Of a stretch of 64,000 bases of DNA, positions 51,438 through 61,692 are shown one piece after another. Both the position numbers and the translations under genes were made by a program. Under the pieces are notes generated by a model. It ran no database searches. It was not told where the DNA came from and worked only from the letters and a program-made list of their open reading frames with translations. Origin of the DNA: JBCBDX01 sp039822005 (GTDB taxonomy: Bacteria > Pseudomonadota > Alphaproteobacteria > Rhizobiales > Rhizobiaceae); contig JBCBMZ010000009.1 in NCBI GenBank assembly GCA_039822005.1, positions 66,469 through 130,468 of the forward strand. The letters are read 5' to 3'. Each line of letters starts with the position of its first letter. Position 1 is the stretch's first letter.

Positions 51438-52981
51438 TGCAGTTGACGATGTGGACATATGAGGGGCCACCCCATGTGGGCGCGATGCGTATCGCCGCCT
51501 CCATGCGCGATTTGCACTATGTTTTGCACGCGCCGCAAGGCGACACATATGCGGACTTGCTGTTCACGATGATTGAACGACGCAAATCTCGCCCACCTGT
51601 CACTTACACAACTTTTCAAGCCCGTGATTTGGGCGGTGATACCGCTGAGATATTCAAGTCAGCGTGCCATCAAGCGGTAGCGCATTTTGATCCAAAGGCG
51701 ATCATTGTCGGCGCCTCTTGCACTGCCGAGTTGTTGCAGGATGACCCCTCCGGACTGGCAAAGACCCTTGGTCTCGACATTCCTGTTGTGCCCCTTGAAT
51801 TGCCTTCTTATCAGAAAAAAGAAAACTGGGGTGCGGCGGAAACGTTCTTCCAGTTGGTGCGCGGTTTTGCCGGTGGTCGGACACCTGCTGTAGGATCTGC
51901 GGATGGGCCAAAGAGCTGTAACATTTTGGGCCCGACGGCGCTCGGTTTCCGCAACCGGGACGATATCGTTGAAGTTGTCCGGCTCGTTGAAGCGCTTGGC
52001 GTTGACGTCAATATCGTCGCGCCGCTTCATGCAACGCCTTACGATCTGACGCTTCTACCCAACGCCGACTTCAACATTGTCCTCTATCCGGAAATCGCCG
52101 GGCAAGCCGCACATTGGCTGAAGCGTACCTACAAGCAGCCGATCATCGACATTCAGCCTATCGGTGTTGGGGCGACCAAAGAATTTATCTGCGCCGTTGC
52201 CGAACAAGCCGGCGTTGATCCTCAAGCGGTGCTGGCATCCGAAGATGAGCGGCTGTCTTGGTATTCACGGTCTATCGATTCCAATTACCTGACAGGCAAG
52301 CGCGTCTTCATCTTTGGAGATGCAACACACGCGATCGCGGCAGCGCGGATCGCAGAAAAAGAACTTGGTTTCAAAGTCTGTGGTTTGGGTACCTATGCGC
52401 GCGAATTCGCCCGCGACGTTCGTGCTGCGGCTGAACAATATGGCGTGGAAGCACTGATCACCGATGACCATCTGGAAGTTGAAGATGCCATTGTCGCGGC
52501 GCAGCCCGAGTTGGTGCTGGGGACTCAAATGGAGCGTCATGTGGCCAAACGATTGCGCATTCCCTGTGCGGTGATCTCATCGCCCGTCCATGTGCAAGAT
52601 TTCCCGGCGCGCTATTCGCCGCAAATGGGTTTTGAAGGTGCCAATGTCATCTTCGATAGTTGGGTTCACCCGCTCATGATGGGTCTTGAGGAGCATTTGC
52701 TACAAATGTTCCGCGATGATTTTGAGTTTAATGACGACGCCCAAGCATCCCACTTGGCGGCTGTGCACGCCAACGAAAACCATCCGCAGGTTGCGACAAG
52801 TCGGGACACTAACTCGAATGTCTTGGCGTGGACTCAAGATGCAGAAAAAGAGCTGAAGAAGATCCCGTTTTTTGTGCGTGGCAAGGCGCGCCGCAACACG
52901 GAAAGTTTTGCCGCTGAGCGCGGCTTTAATCCCATTACTGTCGAGACGCTTTACGATGCAAAAGCACATTACGCCCGCTGA
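51437..52981 (+). CDS. bchB: Dark-operative protochlorophyllide reductase subunit B
   Basis: The 514-residue protein starts MQLTMWTYEGPPHVGAMR. It has IIVGASCTAELLQDDP, PLELPSYQKKENWGAAETF, the DDHLEVEDAI region and the C-terminal small domain (LKKIPFFVRGKARRNTESFAAERG). It carries the substrate pocket and an Asp ligand of the 4Fe-4S cluster in the BchNB complex. The bchH start lies 26 nt inside its 3' end. Confidence 0.97.
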   Translation: MQLTMWTYEGPPHVGAMRIAASMRDLHYVLHAPQGDTYADLLFTMIERRKSRPPVTYTTFQARDLGGDTAEIFKSACHQAVAHFDPKAIIVGASCTAELLQDDPSGLAKTLGLDIPVVPLELPSYQKKENWGAAETFFQLVRGFAGGRTPAVGSADGPKSCNILGPTALGFRNRDDIVEVVRLVEALGVDVNIVAPLHATPYDLTLLPNADFNIVLYPEIAGQAAHWLKRTYKQPIIDIQPIGVGATKEFICAVAEQAGVDPQAVLASEDERLSWYSRSIDSNYLTGKRVFIFGDATHAIAAARIAEKELGFKVCGLGTYAREFARDVRAAAEQYGVEALITDDHLEVEDAIVAAQPELVLGTQMERHVAKRLRIPCAVISSPVHVQDFPARYSPQMGFEGANVIFDSWVHPLMMGLEEHLLQMFRDDFEFNDDAQASHLAAVHANENHPQVATSRDTNSNVLAWTQDAEKELKKIPFFVRGKARRNTESFAAERGFNPITVETLYDAKAHYAR

Positions 52982-55900
52982 GGCGAAGTTGGCTGCCGCA
53001 TCGGTGGCCACCGTCCCCATAAAAGTGGTGATTGTCACCTTGGACAATCACATGTCTGCAACGGCCAAACGGGCGCGGTTGCTGCTTTCACAAGATATTC
53101 CCGGTCTTGATTTGCAACTGCACGCCGTGGCGGATTGGGCTGATGATCCTGCAGCGAAGGAAGCCTGCCAGAACGACATACTGACGGGCGATATCGTGAT
53201 CGCCAATATGATCTTTCTTGAAGATCACGTGCGCACGCTGACGCCGTGGCTGGAAGAGGCGCGGGCGCAAAATGATTGCACTGTCTGCTCGCTTGCTGCC
53301 GCAGAGATCGTCAAACTCACCAAGATGGGTGATTTTGACATGGCCAAGCCAACTGGTGGCGCGCTTGGGCTTTTGAAGCGCTTGCGGGGCAAGCACAAAA
53401 AAGGCGGGTCGGCAGGCTCCAGCCAGATGAAGATGCTGCGCGCCATCCCGCGCCTGTTGAAGTATATTCCCGGCAAAGCACAGGATCTGCGCGCCTACTT
53501 CATGACGCTGCAATATCTACTGGCCGGATCGGACGAAAACATTGCCAATCTGGTACGGTTTTTGGTGTCGCGTTATGCTGGCGGTGACCGTTCCACGCTG
53601 AAAAAAACGGTCAAACCATTTGACCCGGTGATCTATCCCGAAGTGGGTCTGTTTGACCCATCGCTACCGCAAGGCGTTACCGATGAGCTTGACGCCTATA
53701 AGCAAGCAGCCGGTTTTGATGCCAGTGCCGGCACGGTCGGCATTTTGATCATGCGCTCTTATGTGTTGGCCAAAAACACAGCCCATTACGAGGGCGTGTT
53801 GAGGGCGGTTCGCGCTAAGGGGCTCAATGCCGTTATGGCCTTTGCCAGCGGTCTTGACGCCAGACCGGCGATTGAAAAATTCTTTATGAACAATGGTGTG
53901 GCGACGGTTGACCATGTCTTGTCACTCACCGGTTTTTCACTTGTCGGTGGACCTGCTTACAATGACGCCAAAGCGGCGGAAGAAGTGTTGGCCGCCTTGG
54001 ATGTCCCCTATACCACGGCCTTCTCATCAGAATTCCAAACGCTGGAAAAATGGGCCGCCTCTGATAATGGTTTGAGCCCCATTGAAGCCACCTTGATGGT
54101 CTCGCTGCCGGAGATTGACGGTGGCACTGGCCCCATTCTTTACGCCGGACGTTGCGAGAGTTCAGCGGGTTGCACTGGCTGTTCGCAGCGCTGCCACTTT
54201 GAAAGCGGTGTCGTCGGCGCGGACATGCAGCCCTGCCGCGAGCGCATTGACGTGATGGTCGGCCGTGTGAGCAAGCAAATCGCACTGCGCCGCAAGGACA
54301 TCGCAGACCGCAAAGTGGCGGCCATCATCTACAATTTTCCACCCAATGGCGGCGCCACCGGCTCGGCGGCCTTCCTGTCGGTTTTTCAGTCACTCTACAA
54401 CACGCTGCAAACGCTGCGCGATGAAGGCTACAGCGTTGAGGTTCCCGAAAGTGTGGACGCACTGCGGAACGCCATTTTGGAAGGGAATGCCACCCAATAT
54501 GGTGCGCCAGCCAATGTCGCTCATTTGATCGATGCTGAAACTCACGTTCGACGCCAAGACTGGCTTGATGAAATTGAAGCTTCCTGGGGCCCCGCGCCGG
54601 GTCGGGCGCAATCGGATGGGAGCAATATATTCGTTTATGGCGCTGAGTTTGGAAATATTTTCATCGGTGTTCAGCCGGCCTTCGGCTATGAGGGCGATCC
54701 GATGCGCCTTCTTTTTGAGAAAGGCTTTGCACCCACGCACGCCTTTGCCGCCTTCTATCGCTTCCTGCGCGAAGACTTTGGTGCCGATGCCTATCTCCAT
54801 TTCGGTACACATGGCGCGCTGGAGTTCATGCCGGGCAAACATGTCGGGCTATCGGGTGACTGCTGGCCGGATCGTTTGGTGGGCGATGTTCCGAACTTTT
54901 ACCTCTACGCCGCAAACAACCCCTCAGAGGGCCAGATTGCCCGCCGTCGTTCTGCGGCTACGCTAATCAGCTATCTGACGCCGCCGGTTGGCAAGGCCGG
55001 CCTCTACAAGGGCCTGCTGGACCTGAAGGCTGCCATTGACCGTTGGCGCGCCAGCGAACCAGAGGCTGTCGATGAGCGTATTGACCTGACCAAGGCGATC
55101 CAAGCCCAGGCAATTGCTCTCGATCTCCTTGAAGAGCACGTTTCCTGGAGCGAACAGGGACTGATTGAAGTGCCCAAACTGGCACATGAACTTCATGAAT
55201 ATGAGACGATGTTGATCCCGCATGGCTTGCATGTGGTGGGCGAACCGGTGTCGGCGGACGCGCGCGCAGACATGATCGAAACGGCGCGCGAAGCGCTGGT
55301 TGAAGCCGGTGTCGATCTGCAGTGTGCCGATCAGCAGGCAGTGCTCACAACACTTGATCAAAATCTTGCCAAAGACCATGAATTGCCCGCGCTTGTGCAT
55401 GCGTTGGACGGTGGTTACATCCGACCAGTGGCAGGGGGTGATATTGTACGCTCGCCCGACATCGTGCCGACAGGTCGCAATATCCACGGCTTCGATCCGT
55501 TCCGGCTACCAAGTGCCTTTGCTGTCGCCGATGGCGCGCAGCAGGCAGAGCGTTTGTTGCAGCGACTGATCACCGATACTGGTGACATGCCCAAGACCGT
55601 TGCCATGGTGCTGTGGGGCACAGACAATCTGAAATCCGAGGGTGCTCCCATCGCGCAGGCGCTGGCGCTCATCGGCGCAAAGCCGCGTTTTGACAGTTTC
55701 GGTCGTCTGGCCGGCGCTGATCTGCTGCCTCTTTCCGAACTCGGTCGCCCGCGCGTCGATGTCGTGATGACGCTTTCTGGTATCTTCCGCGATCTGCTGC
55801 CACTGCAAACCAAATTGCTTGCCGAAGCGAGCCTCGCGGCGGTGATGGCTGAAGACGAGCCGCTTGAGCAAAACCCGATCCGCGCCCATGCGCTGGTCTA

Positions 55901-56669
55901 CGCGCAAGAACATGGCTGCGATCTGGAAACGGCGGCCCTGCGCGTTTTTTCCAATGCTGACGGTGCTTATGGCGCCAACGTCAACCTTTTGATCGAAAGC
56001 GGCGCTTGGGACAATGAGGACGAACTGGCTGAGGCATTCACCGCGCGCAAGGGCTTTGCCTATGGCGTGGATGGCAAGCCGGTGCGTCAGTCGGCCATGT
56101 TGCACAGCATTTTGAAAGACGTGGACGCGGCCTATCAGAATATTGAGTCCGTCGAGCTCGGCGTGACCTCCATCGACCAGTATTTTGATACGCTTGGCGG
56201 CATATCACGCGCAATCAAAAAGGCCGGTGGCAAGGATGCCGGCGTCTATGTGTCGGACCAGACTTCCGGCAAGGGCAAGGTGCGCACGCTCGGCGAGCAA
56301 GTGGCGCTTGAAAGCCGTACCCGGGCGCTTAATCCGAAATTCTATGAGCCTTTGCTCGATAGTGGCTTTGAGGGTGTTCGGGCCATTGAGTCCCACGTAA
56401 CCAATACGCTCGGTTGGTCGGCAACCACCGGCCAGGTCGCGCCGTGGGTCTACCAAAACTTGGCAGAGACATTCGTCCTCGACCCCGACATGCGCCGCCG
56501 CATGGCTGAGCTCAATCCGAAATCAAGCGCCAAGCTTGCCGGTCGTCTCATTGAAGCGCGCGACCGTGCTTTCTGGGAGCCGGACGATGAAACGTGGGAC
56601 GCGCTTTGTGCCGCGACCGAAGAACTCGAAGACCGCGTCGAAGGCATTGCGGTAGGAGAAGCAGCATGA
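52956..56669 (+). CDS. bchH: Magnesium chelatase subunit H
   Basis: The 1237-residue CobN/BchH-type protein has the Cys cluster ESSAGCTGCSQRCHF typical of BchH, the GYEGDPMRLLFEKGFAPTHAF block, LHFGTHGALEFMPGKH and YAANNPSEGQIARRRS. It binds protoporphyrin IX for Mg insertion with BchI/BchD, which are not in this window. The ATG at 52956 aligns with the family N-terminus (MQKHITPAEAK); the frame is open to 52872 inside bchB. The stop overlaps the bchL ATG. Confidence 0.97.
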   Translation: MQKHITPAEAKLAAASVATVPIKVVIVTLDNHMSATAKRARLLLSQDIPGLDLQLHAVADWADDPAAKEACQNDILTGDIVIANMIFLEDHVRTLTPWLEEARAQNDCTVCSLAAAEIVKLTKMGDFDMAKPTGGALGLLKRLRGKHKKGGSAGSSQMKMLRAIPRLLKYIPGKAQDLRAYFMTLQYLLAGSDENIANLVRFLVSRYAGGDRSTLKKTVKPFDPVIYPEVGLFDPSLPQGVTDELDAYKQAAGFDASAGTVGILIMRSYVLAKNTAHYEGVLRAVRAKGLNAVMAFASGLDARPAIEKFFMNNGVATVDHVLSLTGFSLVGGPAYNDAKAAEEVLAALDVPYTTAFSSEFQTLEKWAASDNGLSPIEATLMVSLPEIDGGTGPILYAGRCESSAGCTGCSQRCHFESGVVGADMQPCRERIDVMVGRVSKQIALRRKDIADRKVAAIIYNFPPNGGATGSAAFLSVFQSLYNTLQTLRDEGYSVEVPESVDALRNAILEGNATQYGAPANVAHLIDAETHVRRQDWLDEIEASWGPAPGRAQSDGSNIFVYGAEFGNIFIGVQPAFGYEGDPMRLLFEKGFAPTHAFAAFYRFLREDFGADAYLHFGTHGALEFMPGKHVGLSGDCWPDRLVGDVPNFYLYAANNPSEGQIARRRSAATLISYLTPPVGKAGLYKGLLDLKAAIDRWRASEPEAVDERIDLTKAIQAQAIALDLLEEHVSWSEQGLIEVPKLAHELHEYETMLIPHGLHVVGEPVSADARADMIETAREALVEAGVDLQCADQQAVLTTLDQNLAKDHELPALVHALDGGYIRPVAGGDIVRSPDIVPTGRNIHGFDPFRLPSAFAVADGAQQAERLLQRLITDTGDMPKTVAMVLWGTDNLKSEGAPIAQALALIGAKPRFDSFGRLAGADLLPLSELGRPRVDVVMTLSGIFRDLLPLQTKLLAEASLAAVMAEDEPLEQNPIRAHALVYAQEHGCDLETAALRVFSNADGAYGANVNLLIESGAWDNEDELAEAFTARKGFAYGVDGKPVRQSAMLHSILKDVDAAYQNIESVELGVTSIDQYFDTLGGISRAIKKAGGKDAGVYVSDQTSGKGKVRTLGEQVALESRTRALNPKFYEPLLDSGFEGVRAIESHVTNTLGWSATTGQVAPWVYQNLAETFVLDPDMRRRMAELNPKSSAKLAGRLIEARDRAFWEPDDETWDALCAATEELEDRVEGIAVGEAA

Positions 56670-57577
56670 ATATCTTCACGCACCCGAAAACGCTGGAGCG
56701 CGCCGCCCATCACAAGGATGACGGCGAGGGCAGTGTCCAGGTGCACCTCGATCCCACCATGGAGATTGATGGCGCCAAGGTTTTCGCCGTTTATGGCAAG
56801 GGCGGGATTGGCAAATCGACAACCTCGTCAAATCTGGCCGTCGCATTCTCCAAATTGGGTAAGCGCGTCCTGCAAATTGGCTGCGATCCCAAACATGACT
56901 CCACGTTTACGCTGACAAAGAGCCTGATCCCGACGGTGATCGATATTCTGGAACAAGTGAATTTTCATGCCGAGGAATTGCGCCCTGAAGACTTTGTCTT
57001 TGAGGGCTATAATGGCGTTCAGTGCGTTGAAGCCGGCGGTCCGCCAGCGGGCACCGGTTGCGGCGGTTATGTGGTCGGGCAGACGGTTAAACTGCTCAAA
57101 GAGCATCATCTGCTTGAAGACACCGATGTGGTGATTTTCGACGTGTTGGGCGACGTGGTTTGCGGTGGATTTGCATCGCCTCTGCAGCATGCGGAACGAG
57201 CGCTGGTCGTTGCGGCCAATGATTTTGATTCCATCTTTGCGATGAACCGCATCATAGCGGCGATCAAAGCTAAGTCGAAAAACTACGATGTGCGCCTTGG
57301 CGGTGTAATCGCCAACCGTTCGCGCGACACTGACCAGATTGATCGCTTCAACAAAGCAACTGGTTTGAAGCGGCTCGCGCACATTCCTGACAGTGATGAA
57401 GTACGCAAGTCGCGCCTCAAAAAGTCGACGCTATTTGAGCTGGGTGACCATCCGGAAATTGTCGGCATTCAGAACGAATATATGCAACTGGCCGAGCAGC
57501 TCTGGAGCGGCACGGAGGCGCTGAAAGCCGAACCGATGAAAGACCGGGAAATCTTTGATTTCCTCGGATTTGAGTGA
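56666..57577 (+). CDS. bchL: Dark-operative protochlorophyllide reductase iron protein L
   Basis: The 303-residue NifH-like ATPase has the P-loop GKGGIGKS (44-51), cluster Cys132 (TGCGGY) and Cys166 (DVVCGGFA), and a switch DVLGD. It donates electrons to BchNB with ATP hydrolysis. The ATG at 56666 overlaps the bchH TGA. The cluster and P-loop are intact. Confidence 0.98.
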   Translation: MNIFTHPKTLERAAHHKDDGEGSVQVHLDPTMEIDGAKVFAVYGKGGIGKSTTSSNLAVAFSKLGKRVLQIGCDPKHDSTFTLTKSLIPTVIDILEQVNFHAEELRPEDFVFEGYNGVQCVEAGGPPAGTGCGGYVVGQTVKLLKEHHLLEDTDVVIFDVLGDVVCGGFASPLQHAERALVVAANDFDSIFAMNRIIAAIKAKSKNYDVRLGGVIANRSRDTDQIDRFNKATGLKRLAHIPDSDEVRKSRLKKSTLFELGDHPEIVGIQNEYMQLAEQLWSGTEALKAEPMKDREIFDFLGFE

Positions 57578-57581
57578 TCGT

Positions 57582-58280
57582 ATGGTTGTTGCAAACCGCA
57601 CATATCAGACCAGGCGCGATGCGCTGGCGGTTTATTTTGACCGCACGGCGGTTGAGGGTTGGAAGAGACTTGTCTCCACTGACAAAGTCAGCCGTATCCG
57701 CGAAACCGTGCGCCAGGGCCGTGATCGAATGCGCGCCCATTTGATCAGTCGGTTGCCGATGGACTTGCACGGCTGGCGAATTCTTGATGCGGGGTGCGGC
57801 TCCGGGGTGTTGGCATATGAGCTGGCCAAGCGCGGCGCTGACGCGTTGGGCGTCGACCTGTCGCCACAAATGGTCGATTTTGCTGCCAACCGTTATGGCG
57901 CGGAAAATCTTAGCGGGTCCCTGACGTTCAAGTCCGGCGACATGCTCGCATTTGACAATGGTCGCTTCCAGGCTGTGGTCGCGATGGATTCACTTATCCA
58001 TTATGATTTGGCCGACGCTGGCGATGCGGTAGCGCGTATTGTCGATCATTGCGAGCGGCAAGCGGTCTTCACCATCGCCCCCTATACGCATGCGCTTGGT
58101 ACGATGCATCGCGTCGGCAAATTGTTCCCCCGCTCCGATCGCTCGCCGGCTGTTGTCCCTACCAAACCGCAGGCATTAGCCTCGGCGGTAAGAGACCGAA
58201 ACGGCGCTCATGTTGCCGCAACTGAGCGTGTCTCAAGCGGCTTTTACATTTCGCAGGGCATGGAGGTGCATGTCGCATGA
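57582..58280 (+). CDS. bchM: Mg-protoporphyrin IX O-methyltransferase
   Basis: The 232-residue class I SAM methyltransferase has ILDAGCGSGVLAYELAKRGADALGVDLSPQMV (motif I), SGDMLAF and AMDSLIHYDL. It methylates the propionate of Mg-protoporphyrin. The ATG at 57582 is 4 nt after the bchL stop; the frame extension into bchL is rejected. The stop overlaps the lhaA ATG by 4 nt. Confidence 0.96.
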   Translation: MVVANRTYQTRRDALAVYFDRTAVEGWKRLVSTDKVSRIRETVRQGRDRMRAHLISRLPMDLHGWRILDAGCGSGVLAYELAKRGADALGVDLSPQMVDFAANRYGAENLSGSLTFKSGDMLAFDNGRFQAVVAMDSLIHYDLADAGDAVARIVDHCERQAVFTIAPYTHALGTMHRVGKLFPRSDRSPAVVPTKPQALASAVRDRNGAHVAATERVSSGFYISQGMEVHVA

Positions 58281-59728
58281 GCAGATCTGCGCCCCAAAAG
58301 CAGTCACCGGCCATGTTCTGGCAAACGGTCAGTACGCGTTATCTGCCGTTTGCTGACGCAGCAAGCGATGATTTGCCGTTGGCCCGATTGCTGCGCCTTT
58401 GTCTGTTTCAGGTGTCGGTCGGTATGGCGATGGTGCTTCTGACCGGTACATTGAACCGTGTCATGATCGTCGAGCTTGGCGTGCCGACCAGCCTTGTGGC
58501 GCTCATGGTCGCCATACCGGTTCTGGCAGCGCCGTTCCGTGTTTTGATGGGCTATCGCTCAGATACTTACAAGTCGCTGCTCGGCTGGCGGCGGGTGCCC
58601 TACATTTGGCTCGGTTCCATGCTGCAGTTTGGCGGCCTCGCCATCATGCCTTTTGCGCTTTTGCTGCTTCAGTCTCAAACGGTAGGCCCGACATGGGCGG
58701 GCCCGGTTGGCGCTGCGCTGGCGTTTCTTCTCACCGGCATCGGTATGCACATGGCGCAGACAGCTGGATTGGCGTTGGCGACGGACTTGGCGCCGGAAGA
58801 AAACCGTCCCCGTGTGGTCGCGCTGGCCTATGTGATGTTGCTGATCGGCATGATCGCTTCGGCGTTGGTGTTTGGCTGGCTGCTTGCAGATTTCAACGCC
58901 AAAATCCTCATTCAGGTGGTGCAGGGTGCGGCTGTTGTGACCATCGCGATCAATCTCATCGCTTTGTGGAAGCAGGAACCGCGCAATCCGCAATTAACAA
59001 AACCTGATCGTGCGCAGGTGTCGCTTGCCGACACCTTGAACGTCTACAGTGCCGATGTGCGCATCAAGCGATTGCTGCTGGCTATCGCGTTTGGTTCAGC
59101 CGGTTTTGCGATGCAGGACGTTCTGCTGGAACCGTATGGCGGCGAAGTGCTGGGCTTATCGGTTGCTCATACCACATTGTTGACGGCTTTGTGGGCCGGT
59201 GGCGCGCTGATCGGTTTTGGGATTGCAGCGCGCGCTGTTGACAAGGGTAAAGACAAATACCGTTTGGCTGCGACCGGCACCTTGCTCGGGGTTGTCTCGT
59301 TTTCATGCATTGTTTTTGCCGAACCGCTTGGCTCTGCCAATCTCTTCCGCTTCGGAACGTTTCTAATCGGACTTGGCGGCGGCATTTTTAGCGTTGCCAC
59401 CATGCTAGCCTGCATGGAAATGGGGCGCGGACGCGCCGACAATGGCATTATCATAGGCGCTTGGGGTGCCGTTCAGGCCACTGCTGTAGGGCTCGGTTTG
59501 GCGTTTGGCGGTTTTGCGCGCGATGCAGTTAACGCCGCTGCCGACCATGGGCTTTTAGGTTCTGCGCTCTCATCACCAGCAGCCGGCTACTCGGTGGTCT
59601 ACCACCTCGAGATTGGGCTTCTCTTCACTGCGCTTGTCTTTCTGGGCCCGCTCGTCGGTACCGTCCAGCAACCGCGAAATTCAATCCAAAATTCCAAGCC
59701 GATCGGGTTAGCCGATCTGCCCGGATAA
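58277..59728 (+). CDS. lhaA: Light-harvesting complex assembly MFS protein LhaA
   Basis: The 483-residue PucC-family membrane protein has 12 TM segments, starting FWQTVSTRYLPFADAASDDLPLARLLRLCLFQVSVGMAMVLLTGTLNRVMIVELGVP and containing APFRVLMGYRSDTYKSLLGWRRVPYIWLG. Its position between bchM and puhA is that of LhaA (ORF477), needed for LH1 assembly. It is followed by a 24-nt gap with GGAGAACC before puhA. Confidence 0.93.
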   Translation: MSRSAPQKQSPAMFWQTVSTRYLPFADAASDDLPLARLLRLCLFQVSVGMAMVLLTGTLNRVMIVELGVPTSLVALMVAIPVLAAPFRVLMGYRSDTYKSLLGWRRVPYIWLGSMLQFGGLAIMPFALLLLQSQTVGPTWAGPVGAALAFLLTGIGMHMAQTAGLALATDLAPEENRPRVVALAYVMLLIGMIASALVFGWLLADFNAKILIQVVQGAAVVTIAINLIALWKQEPRNPQLTKPDRAQVSLADTLNVYSADVRIKRLLLAIAFGSAGFAMQDVLLEPYGGEVLGLSVAHTTLLTALWAGGALIGFGIAARAVDKGKDKYRLAATGTLLGVVSFSCIVFAEPLGSANLFRFGTFLIGLGGGIFSVATMLACMEMGRGRADNGIIIGAWGAVQATAVGLGLAFGGFARDAVNAAADHGLLGSALSSPAAGYSVVYHLEIGLLFTALVFLGPLVGTVQQPRNSIQNSKPIGLADLPG

Positions 59729-59752
59729 ACACGAAAACGATGGAGAACCACT

Positions 59753-60535
59753 ATGGTTGAAGTCACAGAATATATCGATGTCGCACAGATCACGCTTTAC
59801 GTGTTCTTTGTGTTTTTTGCCGGTCTGGTTATCCACTTGCAAATGGAAAGCCGCCGCGAGGGTTTCCCGGTCGAAAATGACGATGGGACGGTGCACGGCA
59901 AGTCTTGGTTGATGACGCCGGGTCCGAAGACGTTTCACCTTCGCCATGGTCATGGTGACCTGACTGTCCCGGATGAAAAGCGTGATACGCGCGCTGTCAA
60001 TGGCGAGCGCGTTATGGACATGGATGGCGCTGCGATCAGTCCGACGGCTGAAAACCCGATGCTTGATTCGATCGGACCAGGCTCCTACGCAGAGCGTGCC
60101 AACGTGCCGGATCTGACTTTTGAAGGCGATGTGAAGATCGTACCCATGCGCAATGCAAAGGACTTTTCTATTGCTAGCGGTGATCTTGATCCGCGTGGTC
60201 TGCGTGTTGTTGGATGCGACTCCATCATCGCCGGCCGTGTGAAAGATGTCTGGGTCGACAAGGCTGAACAGGTCATCCGTTATCTGGAGGTTGACCTCGA
60301 GGTGGGCGAAGATGGAGGCTCGGTATTGGTGCCCTTCAACTTCACATTGATCCGCACACCGCGTGACAAGGAGAAAATCTTCTACGTGCATGCGATCACC
60401 GGTGAACAATTTGCCGATGTGCCCAAGACGCGCAAGCGCACCGAGATCACTTTCCTGGAAGAAGACAAGATCATGGGCTATTTCGGCGCCGGTCTGCTTT
60501 ACGCGACGCCGCGCCGCCAGGAATCGGTGATCTAA
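59753..60535 (+). CDS. puhA: Photosynthetic reaction centre H subunit
   Basis: The 260-residue protein has one N-terminal TM helix (QITLYVFFVFFAGLVIHLQ) and a cytoplasmic PRC-barrel domain: PKTFHLRHGHGD, PRGLRVVGCDSIIAGRVKDVWVDKAEQVIRYLEVDL and the conserved VPFNFTLI. The H subunit caps the L/M core and shapes proton uptake to QB. It is the first of the puh genes. Confidence 0.97.
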   Translation: MVEVTEYIDVAQITLYVFFVFFAGLVIHLQMESRREGFPVENDDGTVHGKSWLMTPGPKTFHLRHGHGDLTVPDEKRDTRAVNGERVMDMDGAAISPTAENPMLDSIGPGSYAERANVPDLTFEGDVKIVPMRNAKDFSIASGDLDPRGLRVVGCDSIIAGRVKDVWVDKAEQVIRYLEVDLEVGEDGGSVLVPFNFTLIRTPRDKEKIFYVHAITGEQFADVPKTRKRTEITFLEEDKIMGYFGAGLLYATPRRQESVI

Positions 60536-60536
60536 G

Positions 60537-61208
60537 ATGGTTGGCTTCGTCGCGCCGGATTATGAAAACGAGCCTGTTCCGGGATTGCCGGGACCGTTAC
60601 CGCTTGGCGAGCATATCGTCTGGCAAGGTTCGCCCGCTGCGCAGCGGATCGCCCGGCAGGTTTTCAAGCTGCGTTGGATCGTCGGCTATTTTGCCGTCCT
60701 CACGGCTTGGCTTTTTGTCTCGGGTGTTTATCTGGGGCGCACGGTGGAGAGCATCATCATGTCCATGTTGATCATGATGCTTGCCGGCGCTTTGGTAGGC
60801 GGGTTCCTCTGGTTTATGGCGCGCAGCGTGTCACGTTCGACGATCTACACGATCACGAACCGCCGGATTGTCATGCGTTATGGCATCATTTTGCCGACGG
60901 CGTTCAATCTACCCTATAGCGAGTTTGAAGCGGTCGATGCACGCGTTCGCCCTGATGGCAGTGGCGACATTGCTCTGCGCTTCAAGGATGATGTGCGATT
61001 GGCATGGCTGATCTTTTGGCCTCATGTGCGGGGATTTCGCATGGCGCGCACGGAGCCGCAACTAACCGGTCTGGATGATGCGGATTTGGCCGCCGAGCAC
61101 CTGAAAACGCAGCTGAGTGTCCATTTGGCCCGCCATCATCAGCCGGCGGTACAGTCGGTCGGCGCGACAGCCAATACTGAAACTCATCTGCCGGTAGCTG
61201 CGGAATAG
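60537..61208 (+). CDS. puhB: Photosynthetic complex assembly protein PuhB
   Basis: The 223-residue membrane protein has two or three TM segments and a bPH2-type domain: GEHIVWQGSPAAQRIARQVFKLRWIVGYFAVL, YTITNRRIVMRYGIILPTAFNLPYSEFEAVDARVRPDGSGDIALRFKDD. It assists reaction-centre and LH1 assembly. It starts 1 nt after puhA. Confidence 0.94.
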   Translation: MVGFVAPDYENEPVPGLPGPLPLGEHIVWQGSPAAQRIARQVFKLRWIVGYFAVLTAWLFVSGVYLGRTVESIIMSMLIMMLAGALVGGFLWFMARSVSRSTIYTITNRRIVMRYGIILPTAFNLPYSEFEAVDARVRPDGSGDIALRFKDDVRLAWLIFWPHVRGFRMARTEPQLTGLDDADLAAEHLKTQLSVHLARHHQPAVQSVGATANTETHLPVAAE

Positions 61209-61218
61209 GAGCAAGCTA

Positions 61219-61692
61219 ATGTCTCGTGCGATCAAACAACCGGTCATTCCTGAAAGCGAAATTCGCATCTCCAAAACATCGGTCCTGATGGTTGTGGCTC
61301 TTGTGGTCTTTTCGCTGTTGGTCGTGACGTATGCGCGCGTGACAGGCAATGGCACCTTTAAGACCGGTGGTGCCGATATCACGCAACTGGGTGTGTTGGC
61401 CTATGAGCCTGCGCCCAACGGATTTCATCTGGTGGGCGAGCGCGTTTTGTTTGACACAGATCAAACAGCTTTCGCTCAAGGTGCCATACGGTCGCTGGAA
61501 CGAATGAACGGTGGGCCCCTGCCTGCGGAAACAAAGTTCAATTTACTGCAGGTGCGTGGTGGCTTAGTGTTTTTGGAACGCGTCGAAAGTGGAGATCGGA
61601 TCAGTTTGGACGCTTTCAGCCGCGCGAAAGCTCAGGCACTCGCCAATGCCCTTATTGCTAATGGATCGGGAGAATTAGCAAATGCCCATTAA
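61219..61692 (+). CDS. puhC: Photosynthetic complex assembly protein PuhC
   Basis: The 157-residue protein has a single TM segment (TSVLMVVALVVFSLLVVTYARVTG) and a periplasmic domain with RVLFDTDQTAFAQGAIRSLERMNGG, NLLQVRGGLVFLERVESGDRISLDAFSRAKAQALA. PuhC supports RC-LH1 core complex formation. AGGAGC precedes the ATG. It overlaps the next gene by 11 nt. Confidence 0.9.
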   Translation: MSRAIKQPVIPESEIRISKTSVLMVVALVVFSLLVVTYARVTGNGTFKTGGADITQLGVLAYEPAPNGFHLVGERVLFDTDQTAFAQGAIRSLERMNGGPLPAETKFNLLQVRGGLVFLERVESGDRISLDAFSRAKAQALANALIANGSGELANAH